Assembly (NCBI GenBank): GCA_965230565.1
Contig: CBDDLH010000016.1
Location: 1,860,001-1,924,000, forward strand
Reading direction: 5' to 3'
Source of the DNA: BCD1 sp965230565
Lineage (GTDB): Bacteria; Bacteroidota; Bacteroidia; Chitinophagales; Saprospiraceae
DNA length: 64,000 nucleotides
Part shown: positions 37,176 through 44,739 of the stretch, one piece after another
How positions within the stretch are numbered: the stretch's first letter is position 1
Layout of the letters: every line of letters begins with the position of its first letter
Program-made: the position numbers and the translations under genes
Notes under the pieces: generated by a model
Told to the model about the DNA's origin: nothing
What the model saw: the letters and a program-made list of their open reading frames with translations, nothing else
Databases searched by the model: none

Positions 37176-37265
37176 CCCCCCTACCCCCCTTTATTATAAA
37201 AGCCACGAGCATTGAAAACGTGACATTTTTGAAGCAATAATTTTAAAAAAACCCTTAAAAAGACC

Positions 37266-37784
37266 TCAAAGTTCTAATAATCCCTCCGGCAACTCCATCA
37301 AAATGACTTGTTGCTCCTGGTCGATCTCCTGGATGAAAGCGTCATTTAACGGAATAAAGATTTCCTTTCCATTGTAATCCACCACGGCCATTATCTGCTG
37401 CGGGAATTCGAGCACCTCCAATATTTTGCCGACATCTTCCCCGGTCACCTGCCTGATGAAATATCCCGGCAACAGGGTAAACATATCTTCCACCCGCATT
37501 TTATCAGTGGACTGAGTGGATATATCCTGCTGTCGCATAAACAGTGGGCGGTTTGTCAATTGCCCTGCTTCCTCCGGTGAAGAGATATCTTCAAACTTGA
37601 TGAGGTTAAGATGGCCAATTTTATAAGATTCCAGAAAAAAAGGGGTTTTGCGCCCCGCAACATCCAGAAATAAAACCTCTACTTTTTCAAAATCGTCCCA
37701 ATAGGCATCCTCTACGCTGAACTTCAACTCACCGTTCACACCATGTGTCTTTTTCACAAATCCTATTTCGACGTATTTATCCAT
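37266..37784 (-). CDS. rimM: Ribosome maturation factor RimM
   Basis: A 172-residue 16S rRNA-processing protein that binds ribosomal protein S19 and helps mature the 30S head. The N-terminal beta-barrel starts with the hallmark IGFVKKTHGVNGELK (about 7-21). The C-terminal PRC-barrel contains VVDYNGKEIFIPLNDAFIQEID, close to the family signature. Length is normal. It is not next to rpsP, trmD or rplS, with which it is often grouped; rplS lies 26 kb away at 63.3 kb. The bases upstream of its start (about 37815-37870) carry phased GTTTGAA repeats. Confidence 0.93.
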   Translation of the reverse strand: MDKYVEIGFVKKTHGVNGELKFSVEDAYWDDFEKVEVLFLDVAGRKTPFFLESYKIGHLNLIKFEDISSPEEAGQLTNRPLFMRQQDISTQSTDKMRVEDMFTLLPGYFIRQVTGEDVGKILEVLEFPQQIMAVVDYNGKEIFIPLNDAFIQEIDQEQQVILMELPEGLLEL

Positions 37785-37900
37785 ATTTTCTTTTTGTACT
37801 TATGTCCAAAAGGTTTCACATCGTTTGAATTCGTTTGAATTCGTTTGATGTGGTTTGAAATTGTTTGACCTTTTTTCCTTACATCCTTTTGTCCTTGAAA

Positions 37901-40603
37901 CTACTCCACCAATCCAATCAGCACCTTATAATCATCAAAGGGGGCATCCCTGTCCTTCATTTCCAGGATCTCCAATTGTTCCTCACCATAAGCTTCTTCC
38001 AACTCCGATAATGTGTGTCTGCACCGGATTTCTAAAATGCCTTGCTTCAACTGCTCCATACGCCATTCCATAGTAGCTTCCATACGGTCCAATATCCGCT
38101 TATTGACACCTACAAGATCGGCTTCAGGTGAAACGGTCACAGCCTCCTTAAAAGCACTATCATTTCTGGCGATCATTTTGCCGTTTTCGATAACAAAATA
38201 GGCTGTATGGGCAAGGTCCTGCTCCGGAGGAAGTAATTTGGCATAAAGGACCAGCTGCAGATCCTCTTCATTTTTCAGTTCTCGTTCACGTCTGCTACTT
38301 CCGCGCCATTTGATGTCCACAATTGCAGCTTTGCCATCTTTTTCCAATACCAAATCGGCCCGGCCTTTCACTTCAGTACCTGCAAATTCTCCTTCGAGTT
38401 CTTTTTCCGTCTGTACTACTTTCCAGCCGTTGGACCGGATCATCGTTACAAGACTCCACGCGGCGTATTTAAGTTTATTAATAAAGGCCAGTCGTTCCGG
38501 CTCCCTTCCGTAAAGCAATAATACCGCACCTTCCCGCACCAGCAATTTTGCCATTTCCTCATCGACCTTTCGCTCTACGGCTGCCTTATTCATCCCTTCA
38601 ATAGCCAAAGGGTTTTCAAACAAAATCTCAAAGAACCGATGTGCCAGATTTCCCAGCAACCGATTATCCGAAACAACGCTTAGAATGGGTGACTTTCTCA
38701 GTTTTGCTTTATATTGAAATGCCCATTTGTAGGGATAATAAAACAAAGACTCCAGACCAGTAATGGTTTCTTTTTCCCTTTGTTGAGCCAGGGCATCGCT
38801 TTTTAAATTTAAAAAAGCTTTTTTCTCCCCTACCCTGCGTTTTTCGAGTTTCACTTTCCCCGGAAGTTCAAAACTACCTGCTAGAATTTCCAGCCCTTTT
38901 CCTGCATCCAGATCTATGGTTATTGAAGAAAGGTCCCCAAACAAAGCTTCCAGGTTGCCTAGAAGAGGGTGAGCATGAACTTCACTACCTTCATAAATTT
39001 CCGGAATCACTAATATTAATTGTTGCCTGGTTCTCAAAACAGGTTGTTTCCTGTGCCACAATAACAAAGCATTTTTATCAGAAGCTGATTGTAATGTAAC
39101 CCCTTTATTGAGTAACCAATGATTTTCATTTTTATACCAGGATGAAAAAAAGTGTTCCTGCTCATTCTGAGTAAAATTCCACCAAAGCAACTGATCCGTA
39201 TCCTTATGGACGGTACCCGCCAATCGAACAAAATCTAACCGCCCCTCCTGTTCCTGCTGGATCTGCAAAGGTGCCGGCTGGTAAATTGTCCTGACAATAT
39301 ATTCGAGTTGAAGATTGGTCAATTCAGCTTCGGGTTGTGCTTCTACCAATTCGCATATACGTCTTGCCTGTTCACTCAAAACAATCAATGTCGGGTTACT
39401 TCCTCCCTGTTCCTCAAAGATCTCCAAGGACCAGTCTCTAAGATAACTGTACAACTCCAGCACCTCTGCTTTAGGAACTTTTTGACTGGCATCATAACGT
39501 GTTCGCCCAAACCACATCTGGTATTGCCTGCGGATATTTTTGATTCCGTTATGGCCTTTTTCCTCAAGTTCAGAGAAATACTGTCGGATCATAAACCTCC
39601 AGCCGTCCCCGTCTATTCCAGGCTTTTCTGAAATTTGTTCTGCTATCCTCCTCGACAACTCTTCTTCCAGAGGTTTGACAGCCAATGATACGAATTCGAG
39701 TATTTTAAAAGGATCAGTGGGTTTCCATAAAAAAGCAGGAAGCAATTTCAATATTTGAAGGGAAGGTCGTGCAAGAGATGCCGATTGCATTCCCATGCCT
39801 GGTAAACCTTCCTGGATAAAGGCGTTATCAAGTGTTCCACTTTTTCCGGGCACAAGACACATGGGTCTGAAGTGCTCATTACCTCTGAGCAAATTAGCCA
39901 ACCAGGTGGCCATACTGCTTTCTGTTTTGCCTTTTATTATAATGAGGCTTTTATCAGCCTTTAGCGTTGCCTTTCCTGACTGTAGATTTTCGAGGCTCTT
40001 CCTGAAAACGGCTAAATCAGAATGGCCTGAAAGGTCAGGTGGAGCAATTTGGCTGACTACTACACCCATTTTTTTGAGTTGGCTGATAAGCATTCTCAGG
40101 TACCCTGGTAATAAATTTTCAGGTTCGTGATGAAAAAAATCCATTACGGGCAAGCGATAATCCTCAAGAGCGTTGATCACTTTTTTAAAGCGATCGGCAA
40201 AACCTTTATTTATTTCGGATTCTTGATTGTCAATTGAAGCTTCAATCAAAGCCAATACTCTAAGTCGTTCGGGAAGATCATCAAAAAGGGCAAAATCCCA
40301 TCCGGCCAGGAGAAGTTCGTCTCTTCTTTTTAACAATTCATGGCTTGTAGCAAATTGGCTAACCTCAAATGAATTTGCATAAAAGACTTCAGGATGCTCT
40401 TGTTTGTATGCGAGTAAAGCCTGTCGGTACTGTTCTATCCGCAAATGTTCGATATCCCGGTTGGGATGTACCAGGCCCAGCCATTTTTCAAAAAGACGCA
40501 ATAATTTTTCAGGCCCCACATAGAAGTGTCCCCCGGTAGTTTGCTTTCCGGTATGCGCTACCCGATCATCAAAACTCAGCCCGAAAAATACAGTTACGTT
40601 CAT
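37901..40603 (-). CDS. PD-(D/E)XK nuclease family protein, AddB-like
   Basis: A 900-residue protein. The start is taken at MNVTVFFGLSFDD (40603); the frame extends 38 codons upstream without character. The C-terminal nuclease domain is clear around 745-790: GRADLVLEKD, then AIVDIKW (Asp about 762, Lys about 764, the D-x-K core) and QLVLYAKLL (the QxxxY motif of the RecB group). The N-terminal part resembles an inactivated helicase or AddB fold, with weak motifs. Such proteins usually partner a UvrD/AddA helicase in double-strand-break repair; no helicase gene is adjacent. It precedes rimM on the same strand by 117 bases, with phased repeats between. Confidence 0.83.
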   Translation of the reverse strand: MNVTVFFGLSFDDRVAHTGKQTTGGHFYVGPEKLLRLFEKWLGLVHPNRDIEHLRIEQYRQALLAYKQEHPEVFYANSFEVSQFATSHELLKRRDELLLAGWDFALFDDLPERLRVLALIEASIDNQESEINKGFADRFKKVINALEDYRLPVMDFFHHEPENLLPGYLRMLISQLKKMGVVVSQIAPPDLSGHSDLAVFRKSLENLQSGKATLKADKSLIIIKGKTESSMATWLANLLRGNEHFRPMCLVPGKSGTLDNAFIQEGLPGMGMQSASLARPSLQILKLLPAFLWKPTDPFKILEFVSLAVKPLEEELSRRIAEQISEKPGIDGDGWRFMIRQYFSELEEKGHNGIKNIRRQYQMWFGRTRYDASQKVPKAEVLELYSYLRDWSLEIFEEQGGSNPTLIVLSEQARRICELVEAQPEAELTNLQLEYIVRTIYQPAPLQIQQEQEGRLDFVRLAGTVHKDTDQLLWWNFTQNEQEHFFSSWYKNENHWLLNKGVTLQSASDKNALLLWHRKQPVLRTRQQLILVIPEIYEGSEVHAHPLLGNLEALFGDLSSITIDLDAGKGLEILAGSFELPGKVKLEKRRVGEKKAFLNLKSDALAQQREKETITGLESLFYYPYKWAFQYKAKLRKSPILSVVSDNRLLGNLAHRFFEILFENPLAIEGMNKAAVERKVDEEMAKLLVREGAVLLLYGREPERLAFINKLKYAAWSLVTMIRSNGWKVVQTEKELEGEFAGTEVKGRADLVLEKDGKAAIVDIKWRGSSRRERELKNEEDLQLVLYAKLLPPEQDLAHTAYFVIENGKMIARNDSAFKEAVTVSPEADLVGVNKRILDRMEATMEWRMEQLKQGILEIRCRHTLSELEEAYGEEQLEILEMKDRDAPFDDYKVLIGLVE

Positions 40604-40774
40604 ATGGATAATTTTCCTGTGTCGTAAACTTAATAATATGTTTGAAAAAATCAGAAAGGAATGTTGGAAAGTTAGGTCATGAGAAAAGGAAAAAATTAAA
40701 CAATGCTGAGACTCCAATAGGGGTTATTCTACACTTTTTAGCATCTTTATTCCAAACAATACAATTAAAAAAAG

Positions 40775-41143
40775 ATGAAAAGAATCATTTTACTACTAAC
40801 ATTTTCAATGCTTGGATCACTGTTTTTCACTCCGGCTTATGCTGTTAACCCTGTAAAGCAACAATCAGAGAATACGACCACTGAGGTTTCAAAAAAGCAA
40901 AGCCGCAAGGAGGCAAAAGCAGAAAAACGCACCAAAAAACTACAAAAACGGATGGCCAGAAAAGCCGGAAGAAGTGGTGGAGGCCTCATCGTGGCAGGAC
41001 TGGTTTTAATGGTGCTGGCTCTGGCATTAGGAGTTGTGGCACTGATTATATCCCTTGCAGGCATTATTCCGCTAACAGCCGCTTTACTGGCCCTGGCCGG
41101 TGTTGGCTTACTGGTTTGGGGTATTGTTGAAATTCTAACCTGA
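40775..41143 (+). CDS. Small basic membrane protein
   Basis: A 122-residue protein with a signal peptide (about 1-24, ending AYA), a strongly basic helix (about 38-68, rich in Lys and Arg: KKQSRKEAKAEKRTKK) and a C-terminal hydrophobic hairpin (about 72-95 and 97-120). The layout recalls small Bacteroidota envelope proteins of unknown role. It lies 61 bases before the amidase gene on the same strand, which has its own -7 box, so the link is loose. Confidence 0.65.
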   Translation: MKRIILLLTFSMLGSLFFTPAYAVNPVKQQSENTTTEVSKKQSRKEAKAEKRTKKLQKRMARKAGRSGGGLIVAGLVLMVLALALGVVALIISLAGIIPLTAALLALAGVGLLVWGIVEILT

Positions 41144-41160
41144 TATTCGGCTTTAATTTC

Positions 41161-41168
41161 TATCTTTG
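41161..41168 (+). promoter_or_regulatory. Putative -7 element of the amidase gene
   Basis: TATCTTTG matches TAnnTTTG 37 bases before the amidase start; no clear -33 box. Confidence 0.4.
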
Positions 41169-41204
41169 GGAAAACGTTTTTGAATAAAATTCAAAATTCC
41201 CAAT

Positions 41205-42134
41205 ATGTTTAAAAAGATACTTGAAGCCCTGAAACTTCTTTTCGGATCCTTATTTGGTGGTGGTAGAAAACCGCGCACACAAATTGAGAGAGAAGCCATA
41301 ACCGATGCCCCGCAGGATGCCGCTGAGATCAAACCTGATACCATCGTCATTGTAACTCCAGAGACTGATGCTGTGATCATTCCACCGGATGATCCAGGGG
41401 AAGAGTTTGATACTGATCTGTTTGAAGGCGAAGAAGATGTTGAAGAACCTCAGCCTGCTCCCGAAACGGATGAGGATGAACCTGAAGAGGAAGCACCACA
41501 GGATGAGCCCGTTCCTGAACACGAAGCTCGTTATTTATGGTGCCTCGACAACGGCCACGGTAAACAAACTGCAGGAAAAAGGTCTCCCATTTTCGACGAC
41601 GGAGAGACGCAGCTTTTAGAATATGAATTTAATCGGGACATCGTTGCCCGGATCATTGTAAAGCTGGAAGAGATTGGTGTACAGTTTTTTAATGTGGTCC
41701 CTGAAGTGGATATAGACAACTTCCTCAAGGGAAGGGTTGAGCGTGCCAACAGCAAAAAATCCGACCTGCCCAAGATCTTTGTTTCCGTGCATTCCAATGC
41801 TGCCCCGGCCGAAAGTAGCAGCACCTGGGCTGCCGACAATATCAAGGGTATCGAAACATGGTATTACCATCAAAGTAAGAAAGGAAAAAAGCTGGCGGGT
41901 GTATTTCAAAAACACCTGATTGAAAAAACAGGTTTCCAGAACAGGCATGTGAAATCCAAGCCAAACAAACAGTTCTATGTGCTTCGGAAAACCAAAATGG
42001 TTTCTGTTTTGACCGAGAACGGTTTTTATAACAATAAAAAAGAAGCCCTGGAACTGATGAAGGATGAAGTCCGGCAGCAAATTGCCGATGCTCATGTGGC
42101 AGCTATCCTCGAAATAGAAGCCAACGGGATATAA
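41205..42134 (+). CDS. N-acetylmuramoyl-L-alanine amidase (Amidase_3)
   Basis: A 309-residue peptidoglycan hydrolase that cuts the bond between MurNAc and the stem peptide. Residues 1-17 are weakly hydrophobic. An acidic, Pro-rich linker (about 45-105, Glu/Asp/Pro) leads to the Amidase_3 domain (about 107-305). Zinc ligands appear as His in DNGHG, Glu in LEYEFN and His in VSVHSN, and the catalytic Glu as LTENGF. No clean signal peptide is seen, which is odd for a cell-wall enzyme: it may use an unusual export route or act after lysis. Confidence 0.88.
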   Translation: MFKKILEALKLLFGSLFGGGRKPRTQIEREAITDAPQDAAEIKPDTIVIVTPETDAVIIPPDDPGEEFDTDLFEGEEDVEEPQPAPETDEDEPEEEAPQDEPVPEHEARYLWCLDNGHGKQTAGKRSPIFDDGETQLLEYEFNRDIVARIIVKLEEIGVQFFNVVPEVDIDNFLKGRVERANSKKSDLPKIFVSVHSNAAPAESSSTWAADNIKGIETWYYHQSKKGKKLAGVFQKHLIEKTGFQNRHVKSKPNKQFYVLRKTKMVSVLTENGFYNNKKEALELMKDEVRQQIADAHVAAILEIEANGI

Positions 42135-42136
42135 AA

Positions 42137-42207
42137 AAAGGCTGCGAATACACTGAATCATGTTTCAGAAAATAGAATATACATGTGTATTCGCGGCCTT
42201 TCTTAGG
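42137..42207 (+). terminator. Terminator of the amidase gene
   Basis: A 17-bp stem (42137-42153 with 42185-42201, one G-U pair) closes a 31-base loop and is followed by a short T-rich tail. Confidence 0.7.
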
Positions 42208-42262
42208 CCTAGTATTAACAAGCTGTTATGGATTCATTAACATAACATTGCTAAAAAAAACC

Positions 42263-42270
42263 TATTTTTG
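42263..42270 (+). promoter_or_regulatory. Putative -7 element of the Cys/Lys-rich protein gene
   Basis: TATTTTTG matches TAnnTTTG 44 bases before the start at 42314. Confidence 0.4.
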
Positions 42271-42313
42271 TTCGCAGTATTTAATTTTTAAACTGATAAA
42301 AATCAATAATCCA

Positions 42314-42718
42314 ATGAAGAAGTTATTCTTACTCCTGGCCTTTTTCGGCACGTTTGCACTGAATTACACTTACGCTCAGACGACTGCAACTACTGAAGAA
42401 GCTACTGAAATGACAGCTGCTGACAAAGCTGCTGCTGCCGATGAGTCTATCGTAGTAAAAACCTGTGAGCACTCCGGAACAAAATCTTATTACAAAAAAT
42501 CTACAGATGAAACCACAGGTAAAGTATCTTTGACAAAGGTGACTTATAGTTCAGAATCAAGATCTTTCAGCTCTATGCCTGCTAAAGGTCATGCCGGATG
42601 TTCTGATGCTAAAGCCAAAGCAAGTTGCGGTTCCAAAGCAGCTGCTGCTAAATCTGGTTGCTGCTCAAGCAAAAAGAAGACCTCTTGCAGTGGCGAAAAA
42701 GGAAAAGTTAAGACTTAA
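42314..42718 (+). CDS. Secreted small protein with Cys/Lys/Ser-rich tail
   Basis: A 134-residue protein; the start at 42314 begins a clean signal peptide (MKKLFLLLAFFGTF..., ending YAQ), and the in-frame extension upstream lies in the preceding terminator. An Ala/Glu-rich stretch (about 22-45) is followed by a possible small domain (VVKTCEHSGTKSYYKKS) and a tail rich in Cys, Ser, Lys and Ala (from about 98), with Cys in spaced pairs (ASCGSK, SGCCSSK, TSCSG). The tail could bind metal or form disulfides. No family is recognised. A perfect bidirectional terminator follows. Confidence 0.7.
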   Translation: MKKLFLLLAFFGTFALNYTYAQTTATTEEATEMTAADKAAAADESIVVKTCEHSGTKSYYKKSTDETTGKVSLTKVTYSSESRSFSSMPAKGHAGCSDAKAKASCGSKAAAAKSGCCSSKKKTSCSGEKGKVKT

Positions 42719-42738
42719 TTTTTACATTTATTCCACAT

Positions 42739-42778
42739 AAAAAAAACGGTTGCTGAGTTTGTCAGCAACCGTTTTTTT
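42739..42778. terminator. Bidirectional terminator between convergent genes
   Basis: ACGGTTGCTGA pairs with TCAGCAACCGT around a 5-base loop, with A-runs and T-runs that extend the stem and serve both strands (42739-42756 with 42762-42778). Its right edge touches the Nudix stop at 42777. Confidence 0.92.
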
Positions 42779-43202
42779 ATTTATTCAACTCGGAATACAT
42801 AATGCCTTTTCGGTAGGCTTTTAATGCCTGTTTTACCGTGCTCGTCATATTTTTGGGCAATTGATCCAGGGGAAACCATTTGGCATGGTCGAACTTGTGT
42901 AGTTCTTTGGAAGCAATTTCCCCTTCCCACTTTTTGGCTTTGAAATATAAAACTATCCTTTGCTCTTTGCCCCTGTTTTTTTGCATCACATGCACCAGAC
43001 TCAGATCCTTTTCCCTCAACAATATTCCTGCCTCTTCAAAACTTTCCCGAATCAAAGCCTCCTGGGCGTATTCCCGCTTCTCAATGTTCCCCCCAACAAG
43101 GGTAAAATTTCCTCCATTAGGCTTGGTTTGTTTCAGCAACAGAATCTTTCCCTTATGGTAAAGTATCAATCTAGCTTTTAAAGTAATTTTATTGTTGGCC
43201 AT
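42777..43202 (-). CDS. Nudix hydrolase
   Basis: A 141-residue pyrophosphohydrolase of nucleoside-diphosphate derivatives. The full Nudix box GX5EX7REUXEEXGU is present (from about residue 38: GGNIEKREYAQEALIRESFE, then EAGI), with Arg-Glu-Ser-Phe-Glu-Glu as the metal site. The remaining region forms the usual alpha/beta/alpha core, including the KPNGGNFTLVGG stretch in front of the box. Substrate unknown. It is divergent from the cysteine synthase-family gene. Confidence 0.9.
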   Translation of the reverse strand: MANNKITLKARLILYHKGKILLLKQTKPNGGNFTLVGGNIEKREYAQEALIRESFEEAGILLREKDLSLVHVMQKNRGKEQRIVLYFKAKKWEGEIASKELHKFDHAKWFPLDQLPKNMTSTVKQALKAYRKGIMYSELNK

Positions 43203-43258
43203 TATTTAGAATTTCTACAAATTACAAAACCTGTTGATTATCAGCGCTTTGAAAAAAA

Positions 43259-43289
43259 TTGACGTATTGTTAACGCCAAATTACTTTTA
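43259..43289 (+). promoter_or_regulatory. Candidate promoter for the cysteine synthase-family gene
   Basis: TTG, 20 bases, then TACTTTTA. The start codon lies 165 bases downstream, implying a long leader in which no known riboswitch was recognised. Confidence 0.4.
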
Positions 43290-43453
43290 TTTTCGCTCCT
43301 TCATGCTTAATATTGCAATTATCGCTGATTTTCAAATGGTTCTCCGAAAATAAAAACTTAACCATTTGCTATCTGAAAAATTGTCTGCAGATTACAAAAT
43401 TTCACTAAACTCTGGTTTTTTATGTAGACAATGCTTAATGTAAATACCTGCTT

Positions 43454-44530
43454 ATGATTTCAAAAAATGTTTTAGCAACTATTGGAAATACTCCCTTGAT
43501 TGAATTAAGGAGGGTTTGTGAAGACGTTCCTGCTAAAATTCTCGGTAAAGTGGAAGCCTTCAACCCTGGCAATTCAGCAAAAGACCGTATTGCACTTTAT
43601 ATGGTTGAACAAGCTGAAAAACAAGGCAAACTCAAACCTGGCACCACAATTGTCGAAGCAACTTCAGGAAATACAGGTTACAGTCTGGCAATGGTAGCTG
43701 CCATTAAGGGTTATAAATGTGTACTCACCGTTACCAGCAAAGCATCACAAGAAAAACTATCCCTTTTGCGTTCCCTAGGCGCGGAAGTAGTGATCTGCCC
43801 GGCAGATGCTGCACCTGAAGACCCTCAGTCTTACTATTCCAGAGCAGAACAACTGGCCGCAGAGATCCCTGGTTCATTCTATCTCAGACAGAACTTCAAT
43901 ATGGATAATTCGAAGGCTCACTACTATACCACAGGGCCGGAAATCTGGAAACAAACAGAAGGCAGGATTACGCATTATGTATGCTGCGCCGGTACAGGAG
44001 GTACACTCTCCGGAACCGCTGAATACTTAAAAGAAGTTAATCCTGACATCCAGATTATTGCCGTTGATGCCTACGGTTCTGTACTAAAGCATTACTGGGA
44101 AACAGGAGAATTCGATGAGGATGAAATCTATCCATGGAAAGTCGAAGGTCTCGGTAAAACAATTATCCCTGACAATGTTAATTTTGATGTGATCGATGAT
44201 TTCATCAAAGTTACCGACCGGAAGAGCGCCCAGCGCGCCCGCTCCCTGGCCAGGAAAGAAGGCCTCTTGTTAGGATACTCAAGTGGTGCCGCATTGGAAG
44301 CTGTGTACAAGATCAAAGATCAACTGAAACCAACAGATGTTGTTGTTGCCCTGTTCCCTGATCACGGTACTCGTTACCTCGGAAAGATCTACAACGATGA
44401 GTGGATGAAACAACAAGGATTCATGCCAACCCCGGAAGAGGAAGTTTCTCCATACAGTTATACTCAGTTGAAACGGATTTATAAAGTTTATAAAAGAAAA
44501 TATGGTCGCTATTTCAGAGTTACCCGCTAA
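43454..44530 (+). CDS. PLP-dependent cysteine synthase / cystathionine beta-synthase family enzyme
   Basis: A 358-residue fold-type II PLP enzyme that makes cysteine from O-acetylserine, or cystathionine from serine and homocysteine. The PLP lysine is Lys43 in NPGNSAKDR; the usual Gly-Gly/Ala-Gly before Ser is Gly-Asn here. SGNTG (about 70-74) binds substrate and GTGGTLSG (about 179-186) binds the PLP phosphate. A C-terminal extension of about 45 residues (from GFMPTP) replaces the CBS regulatory domains of larger homologues and is very basic at the end (KVYKRKYGRYFRVTR). Which of the two reactions it performs is not clear. Confidence 0.87.
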   Translation: MISKNVLATIGNTPLIELRRVCEDVPAKILGKVEAFNPGNSAKDRIALYMVEQAEKQGKLKPGTTIVEATSGNTGYSLAMVAAIKGYKCVLTVTSKASQEKLSLLRSLGAEVVICPADAAPEDPQSYYSRAEQLAAEIPGSFYLRQNFNMDNSKAHYYTTGPEIWKQTEGRITHYVCCAGTGGTLSGTAEYLKEVNPDIQIIAVDAYGSVLKHYWETGEFDEDEIYPWKVEGLGKTIIPDNVNFDVIDDFIKVTDRKSAQRARSLARKEGLLLGYSSGAALEAVYKIKDQLKPTDVVVALFPDHGTRYLGKIYNDEWMKQQGFMPTPEEEVSPYSYTQLKRIYKVYKRKYGRYFRVTR

Positions 44531-44551
44531 TACTGACCACTAAAAAATATT

Positions 44552-44586
44552 AAAAGCCTGCTACCTTCGGTAGCGGGCTTTTTTGA
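44552..44586 (+). terminator. Terminator of the cysteine synthase-family gene
   Basis: A 14-bp stem (44552-44565 with 44569-44582; core GCCTGCTACC/GGTAGCGGGC) with loop TTC, then T-run. Confidence 0.9.
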
Positions 44587-44708
44587 TGGTTTAACATAAT
44601 TTCAAAAGTGCATACACCATGCCACTTCGGATTTTATCAAACCCTGAACACGGAATACTTAACTCAAAACTCACAACCTTTTTCTTATAAAAATCCCACT
44701 CCCCTGAC

Positions 44709-44716
44709 TACCTTTG
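44709..44716 (+). promoter_or_regulatory. -7 element of hutU
   Basis: TACCTTTG is a perfect TAnnTTTG box 23 bases before the hutU ATG; the -33 region is poor. Confidence 0.45.
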
Positions 44717-44739
44717 CACTCGAAATCAAATTATAAAAA

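Noticed and set aside
43290..43453. SAM or other riboswitch in the leader of the cysteine synthase-family gene
   Set aside because: The leader is long but no conserved riboswitch core or expression-platform hairpin could be recognised.
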